From: Oxalobacteraceae bacterium
GTDB taxonomy: Bacteria; Pseudomonadota; Gammaproteobacteria; Burkholderiales; Burkholderiaceae_D
Assembly: GCA_021768485.1 (NCBI GenBank)
Contig: JAIZVZ010000002.1
Location: forward strand, 62,001-126,000
Direction: 5' to 3'
DNA length: 64,000 nt
Shown here: piece after piece, positions 34,780-44,196 of the stretch
How the letters are laid out: every line of letters begins with the position of its first letter
Numbering within the stretch: the first letter of the stretch is position 1
The notes under the pieces: model-generated
The model's input: only the letters and a program-made list of their open reading frames with translations
Told to the model about the DNA's origin: nothing
Database searches by the model: none
Translations under genes and position numbers: made by a program

Positions 34780-36132
34780 TTACTGCGGATTGACGAGTGC
34801 TTCATGGATGATTTTCCATTCGCTGCCTTCGTGCACCCAATATTGGCGCTTGTGCAGCGTTGTCTTGCTTTTGCCCGCAGTATTATCTTGCGTAAAACTG
34901 CTGACGATCATATCGTCGCGGCCCGGATAGCGGAAAAACGTCAGGTCGCTGAGCTTGACTTGCAAGCCGGTCGCGGCCGGTCCGACGATGCGGTTTTTCG
35001 CATACCAGGTGGCGGCATCCTGTCCCTGGGCCGATTTGAAGCGGGCCGAATAGTGGGCCAGGATACGGGCCGCATCCATCTGCTCGATATCGCGGCGCCA
35101 GCCGTCCTGCATGCGGTTGGCCGCCTGGCGCTCGGTCTCGGCCTGCGCGCGGCTGATGAAGTCGACCTTGTCGCTGATGACGACCGGGGTTTTGCCGATT
35201 TCGACCGATTGCGTCAGTTTTTCCAGATCGGCATTGGTCAGTACCACGCAGCCGTCGGAGGCCAGCGGCGCCCGGCTGTAGGTCGTGTTCGGCGTGCCGT
35301 GCAGCCAGATGCCCGAGCCGCTGCGGCTGTTGACCTTGTCCCATTCGTTCGGATAGTTCAGCGGCAGGGCACCGGAGCCGTAAAAACCGGGCAGGCGGCG
35401 GCGGTCGATACGGCTGGTAATGTAATACACGCCAAGCGGAGTGCGCTGGTCGCCGGCCTTGATTTTATTGACGCCCAATTTGCCCTGGGTGACATAGTAA
35501 TCGGTCAAAAACAGCAATTTGCCGCCACGGTTTTCATAGACGTAGAGCCGCGATTGCCTGGCGTCGACCACCAGCGCATATTTCTGCTCCGGGCGCATCT
35601 GCAGCAGCGCGCGCGGCACCAGGGCCGGGTCGGGGCGCATGCGCAAGGCATTGACGCGCACCAGCGCTTCGTCGCGCAAATCCTTGAGCTTGTCGGGTGC
35701 GCCGTTGGGCGCCGCGCCCATCACGCCGACCGGGCGCGCATGCATCATCAGCAAATCGCCGCGGATCAGGTGGCCGAGCCGGAAGTTCGGGAAGTTCTGC
35801 ACCAGGCGGTCGGCCTTGGCCTGGGCATCGCTGAGGCGGTTGGCCGCCATGTCGCGATAGACGGCCAGCAATTGCGCATCGGGCGTCACATTGTCGCTTG
35901 GCGCGACATCGAGCGGCACCAGTTTGTCGGTATTGAGCGCGGCGCTGCTCTTGAGTGCCGGGGCGTCGCCGTCCAGCGACTTGAGGGCGGCCGGCAATTC
36001 CAGCTCGACCGTGGCCGGTTTGTCGCCAGCGCCAAACCAGATGCGCCCGACCAGCAGGCACAGCGCAAATACAATTAAACCACATGCGACTCGGACTCGC
36101 GTCGAGCGCATCATCTGTGCAAGTTGCAACAT
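34780..36132 (-). CDS. L,D-transpeptidase with C-terminal NTF2-like domain
   Basis: This YkuD-fold enzyme cross-links peptidoglycan or attaches proteins to it. At 450 aa it has one N-terminal membrane anchor (VACGLIVFALCLLVGRIWFG), a helical region, and the YkuD domain with the catalytic Cys in SRAPLASDGCVVL preceded by IWLHGTPN. A C-terminal SnoaL/NTF2-like domain (LAHYSARFKS to KIIHEALV) follows, like the Cds6-type transpeptidases. The ATG at 36132 overlaps the upstream stop by one base (TGATG), so translation is coupled to the TPR gene, which carries the same kind of C-terminal domain. Confidence 0.88.
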   Translation of the reverse strand: MLQLAQMMRSTRVRVACGLIVFALCLLVGRIWFGAGDKPATVELELPAALKSLDGDAPALKSSAALNTDKLVPLDVAPSDNVTPDAQLLAVYRDMAANRLSDAQAKADRLVQNFPNFRLGHLIRGDLLMMHARPVGVMGAAPNGAPDKLKDLRDEALVRVNALRMRPDPALVPRALLQMRPEQKYALVVDARQSRLYVYENRGGKLLFLTDYYVTQGKLGVNKIKAGDQRTPLGVYYITSRIDRRRLPGFYGSGALPLNYPNEWDKVNSRSGSGIWLHGTPNTTYSRAPLASDGCVVLTNADLEKLTQSVEIGKTPVVISDKVDFISRAQAETERQAANRMQDGWRRDIEQMDAARILAHYSARFKSAQGQDAATWYAKNRIVGPAATGLQVKLSDLTFFRYPGRDDMIVSSFTQDNTAGKSKTTLHKRQYWVHEGSEWKIIHEALVNPQ

Positions 36133-37250
36133 CAGCTGGCCGCGCGCTCCTGCTTGATCAGCCATTTGCCGCCCTGCTTGACCAGCGTGATCACTTTGCG
36201 GCTATTGGCGGTCAAGCGATCCGACACATACACCTGGCGGAATTTGACTGTGGCGGTATTGCCTTCGATGCTAACTTGCGGCGTTTCGATCAGGACGCTG
36301 ATAGTGCCTTTGCCGACGATGCGTGTGCGGCGTTCCTCGGCCCAGGCTTTGCGCGGCTCGCCCTTCGGCGTTTGAAAATCGTTATCGTAACTGGCCAGAT
36401 AAGTCTTGATGTCCTTGGCGCTCCAGGCCTTGGCCCAGCTGTGTATCGCCTTCAAGACTTCGTCGCGCTCGCCGTCGGCCTTGGCCCGCGCATCAGCCTT
36501 CGATTCGGGCGCCTTGGTTTCGGACTTGGCCGACGCTTTGAGGTCGGCCTTGGCAACCATTAGCGGCGGCGCCGTCACCAGCGGAGCCGATGCCGTTTTT
36601 GCCGGCACGCCCGGTGCGGCCTTGGCCGCCGCGCTCGGAGCCGTCTTGGCTATGGCGCCCGGCAAGGCTTTGCCGGCCGCTCTTGGCGAGACGGCGCCGG
36701 GATTGGCCACCAGCGTGCGAACCAGCGTCAGTTTGGATTTGGCGCTGGAATTGCCGGAGTCGAGTTGCAAGGCCTTGTCGTAAGCCTGGCTGGCCAGGCG
36801 GGCATAGATGTCGCCGAGATTTTCATGCGCCGTGGCATAGGTCGGATTGGTGCGGATCGCCATTTCCAGCGCGATGCGGGCCTTGTCGTACTGGCCGCCG
36901 GCGGCATACAGCACGGCCAGATTGTTATACGGTTCGGGCAATTCCGGATAATCTTCGGAAAGCTTGCTAAATACCACGATCGCTTCGCCTGCCTTGTTTT
37001 GCTCGGTCAGGATCAAGCCTTTCAGGAAGCGCAGCTGAGCGTCGCGTGGATGCTGTGACAGGGCATTGTCGACCCGGCTCATGGCTTCTCCATACTGTCC
37101 GGCGCGCATTAATTTGTTGACATCGGCATTGTCATCGGCGCGGGCCGGTATCGCTACGAGTGCGCCGACCACGCTCAAGGCCAGTAATGTCGAAGAGAAC
37201 CTTGCTCGTGAAAATGAACTGCAGTATGAATAGAACATGGGTTTTAACAA
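36132..37250 (-). CDS. TPR-repeat periplasmic protein with C-terminal NTF2-like domain
   Basis: A 372-aa protein with a signal peptide (LLALSVVGALVAIPARA). At least three tetratricopeptide units run from LMRAGQYGEAMSRVDNALSQ to ATAHENLGDIYARLAS. A long Ala/Lys/Pro-rich linker of low complexity is followed by a SnoaL/NTF2-like domain (IHSWAKAWSAKDIKTYLASY to GKWLIKQE). It is co-translated with the L,D-transpeptidase downstream. I infer a partner or localisation factor for that enzyme. A second Met at residue 5 could be the start. Confidence 0.82.
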   Translation of the reverse strand: MLKPMFYSYCSSFSRARFSSTLLALSVVGALVAIPARADDNADVNKLMRAGQYGEAMSRVDNALSQHPRDAQLRFLKGLILTEQNKAGEAIVVFSKLSEDYPELPEPYNNLAVLYAAGGQYDKARIALEMAIRTNPTYATAHENLGDIYARLASQAYDKALQLDSGNSSAKSKLTLVRTLVANPGAVSPRAAGKALPGAIAKTAPSAAAKAAPGVPAKTASAPLVTAPPLMVAKADLKASAKSETKAPESKADARAKADGERDEVLKAIHSWAKAWSAKDIKTYLASYDNDFQTPKGEPRKAWAEERRTRIVGKGTISVLIETPQVSIEGNTATVKFRQVYVSDRLTANSRKVITLVKQGGKWLIKQERAAS

Positions 37251-37389
37251 TGATATACTTTGACGAAGTATCCCATTCTATCAAAGAAGCACAGCAAAGA
37301 GCGCTTTGCCTGTCGACTTGGTTTAAATTTTCGCGCAAAGTTGTTTATGCGGCGAAAGGCTAATTCGTCGTGCTGAAACCGAAACAACT

Positions 37390-38823
37390 ATGAGTCATTT
37401 AAAGATATACAACACTTTAGCGCGTGAAAAGCAGGTTTTCGTTCCGATAGTGCCCGGCAAGGTGGGCATGTATGTGTGCGGCATGACGATTTACGATTAT
37501 TGCCATATCGGGCATGCCCGCATGATGATGGCCTTCGATGTCGTCTATCGCTGGCTCAAGGCTTCCGGCTATGAGGTCACTTATGTGCGCAACATTACCG
37601 ATATCGAAGACAAGATCATCAAGCGCGCCGTCGAAAACGGCGAATCGATTTCGTCGCTGACCACGCGTTTTCTCTCTTATATGAATGAAGACGCCGGTGC
37701 GCTGGGCATCGCGCGGCCCGATTTCGAGCCGCGCGCCACCGATTACGTGCCGCAGATGCTGTCGGTCATCGCCAAACTCGAAGAAAATGGCCTGGCTTAT
37801 CAAGGCAGCGATGGCGACGTCAATTTTGCGGTGCGCAATTTCCCGAATTACGGCAAATTGTCGGGCAAGTCGCTCGACGACTTGCGGGCCGGCGAGCGTG
37901 TCGATGTCAATGCCGGCAAGCGCGATCCGCTCGACTTCGTGCTCTGGAAATCGTCGAAAAAGGGCGAGCCGGCCGATACCAAATGGGATTCGAAATGGGG
38001 CAGCGGCCGTCCGGGCTGGCATATCGAGTGCTCGGCCATGTCGTGCGCCATGCTCGGCGAACACTTCGACATCCATGGCGGCGGCGCCGATCTGCAATTT
38101 CCGCACCATGAAAACGAAATCGCGCAATCGGAGGGGGCGTTCAGGCACCAGCATGTCAATTACTGGCTGCATAATGGCTTTTTGCGCTTCGATAATGAAA
38201 AAATGTCCAAGTCGCTTGGCAATTTCTTCACGATCCGCGATGTGCTCGAAAAATTCGATGCCGAAGTGATCCGCTTTTTCATTTTGCGTGCCCATTACCG
38301 CAGTCCGATCAATTATTCGGAAGCCATTCTCGAGGACGCCCGCATCGGCCTGACGCGCTTGTATACGGCATTGAAGGAAGTGCCGCCGGCTGCCGACAAG
38401 AAGCCGGGCCTGACCCTGGCTGCCGACTTGCTGGCCGCCGGCGATGGCGCCGACTACGCCCAGCGCTTCGTCGAGGCGATGGACGACGATTTCAATACGC
38501 CGCTGGCGATTGCCGTGCTGTTCGAGCTGGCCAATGAAGTCAACAGGTCGCGGTCGCCGGCGCTGGCCTTGTTGTTGAAGAAAATGGCCGATACCTTGGG
38601 GATTTTGCAGCGGCCGCCGCAGCAATTCTTGCAGGCTGTTATCGGCAGCGCGGCCGGCGAAACGGGCGATGAAGCCATGGTTTTGGATGGCATCGCGCGT
38701 CGCCGGGACGCCAAAAAATCGAAAAATTTCCCAGAAGCTGATAGGATACGCGCCGAACTGCTTGCAAAAGGCATTGTATTGGAAGATAAACCCGATGGCC
38801 AGACCGAATGGCGGCGCGCGTAA
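37390..38823 (+). CDS. cysS: Cysteinyl-tRNA synthetase
   Basis: A class I synthetase that charges tRNA-Cys; 477 aa. Signature motifs are [16 protein letters not shown] (HIGH), the zinc ligands around the second Cys (WHIECSAM) with [15 protein letters not shown], and KMSKSLGN. It is divergent from the TPR gene, with 139 bp between their starts. The stop codon overlaps the start of the glycosylase (TAATG). Confidence 0.97.
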   Translation: MSHLKIYNTLAREKQVFVPIVPGKVGMYVCGMTIYDYCHIGHARMMMAFDVVYRWLKASGYEVTYVRNITDIEDKIIKRAVENGESISSLTTRFLSYMNEDAGALGIARPDFEPRATDYVPQMLSVIAKLEENGLAYQGSDGDVNFAVRNFPNYGKLSGKSLDDLRAGERVDVNAGKRDPLDFVLWKSSKKGEPADTKWDSKWGSGRPGWHIECSAMSCAMLGEHFDIHGGGADLQFPHHENEIAQSEGAFRHQHVNYWLHNGFLRFDNEKMSKSLGNFFTIRDVLEKFDAEVIRFFILRAHYRSPINYSEAILEDARIGLTRLYTALKEVPPAADKKPGLTLAADLLAAGDGADYAQRFVEAMDDDFNTPLAIAVLFELANEVNRSRSPALALLLKKMADTLGILQRPPQQFLQAVIGSAAGETGDEAMVLDGIARRRDAKKSKNFPEADRIRAELLAKGIVLEDKPDGQTEWRRA

Positions 38824-39488
38824 TGGCAGCTGAGGCAGAGGCAGATAATATGGCAAGTCTGGTCGTGCGCGAGATCCCGCCTTACTGGAATGAAGCCAAG
38901 CAAGAGCTCATGAAGCGCGACCGCATCATGAACAAGCTGATCCCGCAATTCGGGGATTTGCATCTGGTCGGACGCACTGAAGCGTTCATGACGCTGGCGC
39001 GCTCGATTATCGGCCAGCAGATTTCGGTGGCCGCGTCGGAGACGGTATGGCGCAAATTTTTGCTCGAATGTCCGAAATGCACGCCGGCGCAGGTATTGAA
39101 GGCGGGCCCGCTTAATCTGGCCGCATGCGGCCTGTCCAAGCGCAAGGCAGAATACATACTCGACCTGGCCGACCATTTCAAGGCCAAGCGCGTGCATGTC
39201 GACAAGTGGGCCGAGATGGATGATGAAGCGGTGATTGCCGAACTGGTGCAGATTCGCGGCATCGGTCGCTGGACCGCTGAAATGTTTTTGATTTTTAATT
39301 TGTTACGACCAAATGTCTTTCCGCTCGATGACGCCGGCCTGATCAAGGGCATCAGCGCTAATTATTTTTCGGGGGAACCGGTCTCGCGCAGTGACGCGCG
39401 CGAAGTGTCGGCCAATTGGGAGCCGTGGCGTACGGTGGCAACATGGTATCTGTGGCGTAGCCTGGAACCGGTGCCTGTTGTGTACTAA
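38823..39488 (+). CDS. DNA-3-methyladenine glycosylase II-type (HhH-GPD)
   Basis: A base-excision glycosylase for alkylated purines. It is 221 aa from the ATG at 38823, which overlaps the cysS stop; an ATG at 38850 behind a better GAGG stretch would give 212. The helix-hairpin-helix is QIRGIGRWTAEMFLIF, and the catalytic Asp is in VFPLDDAGLIKG. It lacks the N-terminal domain of E. coli AlkA and is nearer the short family common in betaproteobacteria. It sits between cysS and accA on one strand. Confidence 0.9.
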   Translation: MAAEAEADNMASLVVREIPPYWNEAKQELMKRDRIMNKLIPQFGDLHLVGRTEAFMTLARSIIGQQISVAASETVWRKFLLECPKCTPAQVLKAGPLNLAACGLSKRKAEYILDLADHFKAKRVHVDKWAEMDDEAVIAELVQIRGIGRWTAEMFLIFNLLRPNVFPLDDAGLIKGISANYFSGEPVSRSDAREVSANWEPWRTVATWYLWRSLEPVPVVY

Positions 39489-39501
39489 ATAAGGATAAAT
39501 A

Positions 39502-40479
39502 ATGACGACTAAGACAACCTACCTCAGTTTCGAGCAGCCGATCGGCGAACTGGAAGCGAAAATCGAAGAACTGCGTTTCGTCCAGGACGATTCTGCGGTC
39601 GACATTTCCGAAGAAATCGATCGCCTGGCCAAGAAAAGCCAGCAACTGACGAAAGAAATCTACGCCAAGCTCACGCCATGGCAGGTGTCGCAAATCGCCC
39701 GCCACCAGCAGCGGCCGTACACCATGGATTACGTCAACCAGATCTTTACCGACTTTCACGAATTGCACGGCGACCGCACCTTTGCCGACGACATGTCGAT
39801 CGTCGGCGGTCTGGCGCGCTTCAACGGCCAGGCCTGCATGGTGATCGGTCACCAGAAGGGGCGCGATACCAAGGAACGCGCGATGCGCAATTTCGGCATG
39901 CCGAAACCGGAAGGCTACCGCAAGGCGCTGCGCCTGATGAAGGTCGCGGAAAAATTCGGCCTGCCGATCTTTACCTTTGTCGATACCCCCGGCGCCTTTC
40001 CCGGCATCGATGCCGAAGAGCGCGGCCAGTCGGAAGCGATCGGCCACAATCTGTATGCGATGGCCGAACTGAAAGTGCCTCTGATCGCCACCATCATCGG
40101 CGAGGGCGGCTCCGGCGGCGCGCTGGCGATTGCGGTCGGCGACGCGGTCCTGATGCTGCAATATGCGACCTATTCGGTGATCTCGCCGGAAGGCTGCGCG
40201 TCGATTCTGTGGAAGACCTCGGAGCGGGCCTCGGAAGCGGCCGAAGCGCTGGGCCTGACCGCGCACCGCCTCAAGGCCATGGGCTTGATCGACAAGATCA
40301 TCAGCGAACCGCTCGGCGGCGCCCATCGCGATCCGAAACAGATGGCGGTCATGCTCAAGCGCGCGCTGGCCGATACCTTGCGCCAGTTCCAGGGCATGAG
40401 CACCAAGACCTTGCTCGAAGCGCGGCATGCCAAGCTGATGAGCTATGGCACGTTCAAGGAAACCACGCCGAGCGAATAA
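39502..40479 (+). CDS. accA: Acetyl-CoA carboxylase carboxyltransferase, alpha subunit
   Basis: Together with AccD it transfers carboxyl from biotin to acetyl-CoA, the first step of fatty-acid synthesis. It is 325 aa. The coiled N-terminus ([17 protein letters not shown]), the oxyanion-forming [12 protein letters not shown] and [12 protein letters not shown] are all present. AAGGAT precedes the ATG. It ends at the terminator at 40553-40585. Confidence 0.96.
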   Translation: MTTKTTYLSFEQPIGELEAKIEELRFVQDDSAVDISEEIDRLAKKSQQLTKEIYAKLTPWQVSQIARHQQRPYTMDYVNQIFTDFHELHGDRTFADDMSIVGGLARFNGQACMVIGHQKGRDTKERAMRNFGMPKPEGYRKALRLMKVAEKFGLPIFTFVDTPGAFPGIDAEERGQSEAIGHNLYAMAELKVPLIATIIGEGGSGGALAIAVGDAVLMLQYATYSVISPEGCASILWKTSERASEAAEALGLTAHRLKAMGLIDKIISEPLGGAHRDPKQMAVMLKRALADTLRQFQGMSTKTLLEARHAKLMSYGTFKETTPSE

Positions 40480-40552
40480 GGCAGCGGCGCGCCGCGCCTG
40501 ATCACATCGTCCGCGGGCTTGTTGCGTCTGCGGCGGGCGCGTGCGATATCTG

Positions 40553-40585
40553 CGGCCGGGCGCCAAGCGACCGGCCGTTTTTTAT
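40553..40585 (+). terminator. Terminator downstream of accA
   Basis: A CGGCCGG / CCGGCCG stem with an 11-base loop is followed by six T residues on the plus strand, 74 bp after the accA stop. Confidence 0.75.
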
Positions 40586-40605
40586 TGTGCCGCTTATTGT
40601 GCCGC
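40582..40605. repeat. 12-bp tandem duplication, two exact copies
   Basis: TTATTGTGCCGC is repeated without a gap directly after the accA terminator. Confidence 0.95.
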
Positions 40606-40670
40606 TGAGCGGACGCAGGCCCTGAGGGGGCGCGGCGCTCGCCCGTGGCGGATGCCCCGGGCCTCATGCG

Positions 40671-40702
40671 AGCATGGCTTCGCGCATTTAGCATGGCTTC
40701 GC
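40671..40702. repeat. 13-bp direct repeat, two exact copies
   Basis: AGCATGGCTTCGC occurs at 40671-40683 and 40690-40702 (period 19), shortly before the tilS start. Confidence 0.92.
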
Positions 40703-40732
40703 CCACTTATTATCGGAATTATTGGATTCGCA

Positions 40733-42166
40733 GTGAGTCATTCCCCTGAAAATCGGCTGTCCGCAGCCTTCGATGCCGCGCTCGACGCCATTTTGCAGTC
40801 TCGCCCTTCGACGGCGCTGGCGGTGGCGCTGTCGGGCGGCCTCGACTCGATGGCCTTGCTGCATCTGGCCCATGCCTATTGCCTGCGCAGCGGCCGCGCC
40901 TTGTTTGCATTTCATGTCCACCACGGCTTGAGCGTGCATGCCGATGACTGGCTGGCGCATTGCCGCGCCGTTTGCGCGCAACTGGATATTGCCTTCGATT
41001 TTCGCCGGGTCGAGATCGAGGATGCCGCCAAAAACGGCGTCGAACAGGCGGCCCGCATGAGTCGTTACCGGGCCCTGGGCGAGCTGTGCGGCGCGCACGG
41101 CCTGCCGCTGCTGCTGACGGCCCATCATCAGGACGACCAGGCCGAAACCGTCTTGCTGCAATTGCTGCGCGGCTCGGGCATGGCCGGGCTGTCGGGCATG
41201 GACAGCTGCAATAGCGCGCCCGAGCTGTTCGGCCGCGCCGACGTCGTCATGGCCCGGCCTTTGCTGGCGCAAACGCGCGCGCTCCTGGCCGAGTATGTGG
41301 CGGCGCTGGCGATTGCCCACATCGAGGACGAATCGAATAGCGATCCGCGCTTTGCGCGCAATGCGCTGCGGCTGCTGGTGATGCCGGCGCTGGCGGCGCA
41401 TTTTCCCGGTTTTCAGCAGCGCCTGGCGCGCAGCGCCCAGCATGCGCAGGCGGCGCAGCGCTTGCTGCTGGAATTGGCGCGCGAAGATCTGGCCCGCTGC
41501 CGGGACGGTGACTGCCTCGACATCGCGCAACTGCGTTTGCTCAGCGCCGAACGCTGCGCCAATTTGCTGCGCCACTGGTTTGCGCTGCGCGGCTTGCGCA
41601 TGCCGGCTGCGGCCTGGCTGGCCCAGCTGCGCGAACAGGCGCTCGGCGCGCGCGACGATGCCCAATTGTGCGTGACCCATCCGCAATGCCATGTGCGGCG
41701 CTATCGCGACAAATTGTTCATCGATGCCCGCCGCCCCGGCGAAGATGCCCGCACCGGCAAAATGCATGACGAAGACGACGATTTGCCGAGCCACGGCTTT
41801 GTCTGGGATGGCGTGGCCACGACTTTGCGCGCGGCGCCGTTTGCCGGTGTGCTGCATTTCGAGCAGGCGGCCGAGGGCCAGGCCGGCTTTGCTGCCGACT
41901 GGTTGCGACAGCAGGCTTTGCTGCTGCATTTTCGCAGCGGCGGCGAGCGCCTCAAGCTGGCCGCCAACCGCCCGACCAAGAGCGTCAAATACCATTACCA
42001 GGCAAACGAGGTGCCGGGCTGGGAACGCGAGCGGCTGCCGATGGTCAGTCGCGTGCAGGGCGAGCGTCGGCAATTGCTGTTTGCCGCCGGCATCGGCATG
42101 GATTGCGCCGAACTGGCTACCGGCGGGCGGCGCATCGTGCTGCGCTGGGAAGCCGATGCGGCCTGA
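40733..42166 (+). CDS. tilS: tRNA(Ile)-lysidine synthetase
   Basis: Converts the wobble cytidine of tRNA-Ile(CAU) to lysidine; essential for decoding AUA. From the GTG at 40733 it is 477 aa. The PP-loop is LSGGLDSMALLHLA, and LTAHHQDDQAETVLLQLLRG is the adjoining active-site helix. The C-terminal TilS substrate domain is present. GTG was chosen because it stands immediately before the conserved SHSPENRLSAAF and no ATG is nearby; the open frame upstream runs back into the repeats. Confidence 0.94.
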   Translation: MSHSPENRLSAAFDAALDAILQSRPSTALAVALSGGLDSMALLHLAHAYCLRSGRALFAFHVHHGLSVHADDWLAHCRAVCAQLDIAFDFRRVEIEDAAKNGVEQAARMSRYRALGELCGAHGLPLLLTAHHQDDQAETVLLQLLRGSGMAGLSGMDSCNSAPELFGRADVVMARPLLAQTRALLAEYVAALAIAHIEDESNSDPRFARNALRLLVMPALAAHFPGFQQRLARSAQHAQAAQRLLLELAREDLARCRDGDCLDIAQLRLLSAERCANLLRHWFALRGLRMPAAAWLAQLREQALGARDDAQLCVTHPQCHVRRYRDKLFIDARRPGEDARTGKMHDEDDDLPSHGFVWDGVATTLRAAPFAGVLHFEQAAEGQAGFAADWLRQQALLLHFRSGGERLKLAANRPTKSVKYHYQANEVPGWERERLPMVSRVQGERRQLLFAAGIGMDCAELATGGRRIVLRWEADAA

Positions 42167-42498
42167 GCGGATTTCGGCGGAAGTGCGGTCGGCGCGCGAA
42201 GCCGGCGCCGATGCCCGCCTGAAGGCGGCATGAAGGCGGCATGAAGCAGGCTTTTTCGTCGCCGGCTTGAGCGAGAATCGGGGCGCTTCGATTTTTTTGC
42301 CGCCGTCGCGATTCTGAATTTAAACCGTTCGGCTTGCCGCTTTCGGAATTTATCTGCTTTTCTATTATTTTTTTCCGTTTTTTATTTGGAAATAATGGCA
42401 ATCGCAGCGTCAATTTAGGCTGCGGGCACTTGTCAGTTTGCACTGCTGCATGTAAAGTAGCTTGTTCCGACTTTTCCTATCCAGCACAGAACTTTCTT
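42167..42498. other. Intergenic, no gene recognised
   Basis: 332 bp. It contains the 11-bp repeat TGAAGGCGGCA (42220-42241) and then an AT-rich part with T runs (42358-42400) that probably holds the lysC promoter. Confidence 0.45.
42220..42249. repeat. 11-bp tandem duplication, two exact copies and a partial third
   Basis: TGAAGGCGGCA at 42220 and 42231, then TGAAGCAGG, just beyond the tilS stop. Confidence 0.92.
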
Positions 42499-43746
42499 AT
42501 GGCTTTAATCGTCCACAAATACGGCGGTACTTCGATGGGCTCGACCGAGCGCATCAAGAATGTCGCCAAGCGCGTCGCCAAATGGCATGACGCCGGTTAT
42601 CAAATCGTTGTCGTGCCATCGGCCATGTCGGGCGAGACCAATCGCCTGATCGCGCTGGCCACCGAAATCATGCCGCAACCGGACCCGCGCGAACTCGACA
42701 TGATTGCCTCGACCGGCGAGCAGGTCTCGGTGGGTCTGCTGGCGATGGCGCTGCTGGCGCTGGGCAAACAAGCGGTTTCCTACACCGGCTGGCAAGTGGC
42801 GATCAAGACCGATTCGGCCTTTACCAAGGCGCGCATCCAGTCGATCGACGATGAGAAAGTGCGGCGCGACCTCGACGCCGGCAAGATCGTGATCGTCGCC
42901 GGTTTTCAGGGCGTCGACCCGAATGGCAATATCGCCACGCTCGGCCGCGGCGGCTCGGACACCTCGGCGGTGGCCATGGCGGCCGCCCTGAAAGCGTCCG
43001 AATGCCTGATCTTTACCGATGTCGACGGCGTCTACACGACCGATCCGCGCGTGGTGTCCGATGCGCGCCGGATGAAGACCGTGACCTTCGAAGAAATGCT
43101 GGAGCTGGCCTCGCTCGGTTCGAAAGTGCTGCAAAGCCGCTCGGTCGAATTTGCCGGCAATTATCACGTCCCCACGCGCGTGCTGTCGTCGCTGACCGAC
43201 CCAATGCTGGACCTGGAAACGGAAGCCAATTCCGGAACACTGATATCGTTTGAGGAAGATACCAATATGGAACACGCCGTCATCTCCGGCATCGCCTTTA
43301 CCCGCAATGAAGCCAAAATCACTGTGCTGGGCGTGCCTGACAAACCAGGAATCGCTTACCAGATCCTCGGCCCGATTTCGGCTGCCAATATCGAGGTCGA
43401 CATGATCATCCAGAATCAGTCGGTCGAGGGCAAGACGGATTTCACCTTTACGGTTTCGCGCGGCGATTACGTCAAGGCCATGGATGTGCTGACCCAGCAC
43501 AAGGACGAGCTTGGCGGCGCCAGCGTGCATGGCGACGCCAAGGTTTCGAAAGTGTCGGTGGTCGGCGTGGGCATGCGCAGCCATGTCGGCGTGGCTTCGC
43601 AGATGTTCCGTACGCTGTCACAGGAAAGCATCAACATCCAGATGATCTCGACTTCGGAAATCAAGATCTCGGTCCTGATCGATGAAAAATACATGGAATT
43701 GGCCGTGCGTGCCTTGCACAAGACGTTCGAGCTCGATAGCGAATAA
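42499..43746 (+). CDS. lysC: Aspartate kinase
   Basis: First enzyme of the lysine, methionine and threonine branch. It is 415 aa from the ATG at 42499. The N-terminal signature is VHKYGGTSMGS, with STGEQVSVGLLAMAL and GFQGVDPNGNIATLGRGGSDTS typical of the monofunctional class. Two C-terminal ACT domains follow (VLGVPDKPGIAY and VSVVGVGMRSHVGVA), so feedback by lysine and threonine is expected. It is followed by a terminator and then tRNA-Ser. Confidence 0.96.
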   Translation: MALIVHKYGGTSMGSTERIKNVAKRVAKWHDAGYQIVVVPSAMSGETNRLIALATEIMPQPDPRELDMIASTGEQVSVGLLAMALLALGKQAVSYTGWQVAIKTDSAFTKARIQSIDDEKVRRDLDAGKIVIVAGFQGVDPNGNIATLGRGGSDTSAVAMAAALKASECLIFTDVDGVYTTDPRVVSDARRMKTVTFEEMLELASLGSKVLQSRSVEFAGNYHVPTRVLSSLTDPMLDLETEANSGTLISFEEDTNMEHAVISGIAFTRNEAKITVLGVPDKPGIAYQILGPISAANIEVDMIIQNQSVEGKTDFTFTVSRGDYVKAMDVLTQHKDELGGASVHGDAKVSKVSVVGVGMRSHVGVASQMFRTLSQESINIQMISTSEIKISVLIDEKYMELAVRALHKTFELDSE

Positions 43747-43770
43747 TTGACGCCTGCGACGTCCTCAAAA

Positions 43771-43796
43771 TGCCCGCGCAAGCGGGCATTTTTATT
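43771..43796 (+). terminator. Terminator of lysC
   Basis: A perfect TGCCCGC / GCGGGCA stem with a GCAA tetraloop is followed by TTTTTATT, 25 bp after the lysC stop. Confidence 0.93.
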
Positions 43797-44068
43797 GGGC
43801 GCGAGTGCCCGTGGCAGGCGGTGCTGTAAGAGGGCGCGGCGCAAGAGGGCAGGCCGGCAGGGCCGATGAGATTCGGCTTTACGGCCGGTGCCGCCGAAAA
43901 AAAGTGCACAGCAAAAGCCGTCGCGGCCCCGCTTGTGCCGTGGCGCTGCGATTTCGGCTTAAAAAATCGTAATTTTTGGAATATTGCGCATCGTTTTGTT
44001 GACCAATGGCGCGTGAAAAGATATTATCTTGCTTCTTTGTTGTCACGCAGTCAGGACAACACCAGAAC

Positions 44069-44162
44069 GGAGACGTGGCCGAGTGGTCGAAGGCACTTCC
44101 CTGCTAAGGAAGCATATGGGCTTAAACCTGTATCGAGGGTTCGACTCCCTCCGTCTCCGCCA
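44069..44162 (+). tRNA. tRNA-Ser (anticodon GCU), island insertion site
   Basis: A 94-base class II tRNA with encoded CCA. The acceptor GGAGACG pairs with CGTCTCC, the anticodon stem TTCC/GGAA encloses CTGCTAA (anticodon GCT), the variable arm is long, and the T-loop GGTTCGACTCC is normal. An integrase gene starts on the far side of its 3' end, so the 3' half is the likely attachment site. Confidence 0.97.
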
Positions 44163-44196
44163 GTTTTTACCATGTAAATCAAGGGCTTGAGTGATC

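Noticed and set aside
34750..34785. GC-rich hairpin after the L,D-transpeptidase gene as a terminator
   Set aside because: The inverted repeat is good, but no T run follows on the minus strand.
37417..38856. 479-codon open frame on the minus strand
   Set aside because: Antisense of cysS; composition is that of a shadow frame.
40688..42073. 461-codon open frame on the minus strand
   Set aside because: Antisense of tilS.
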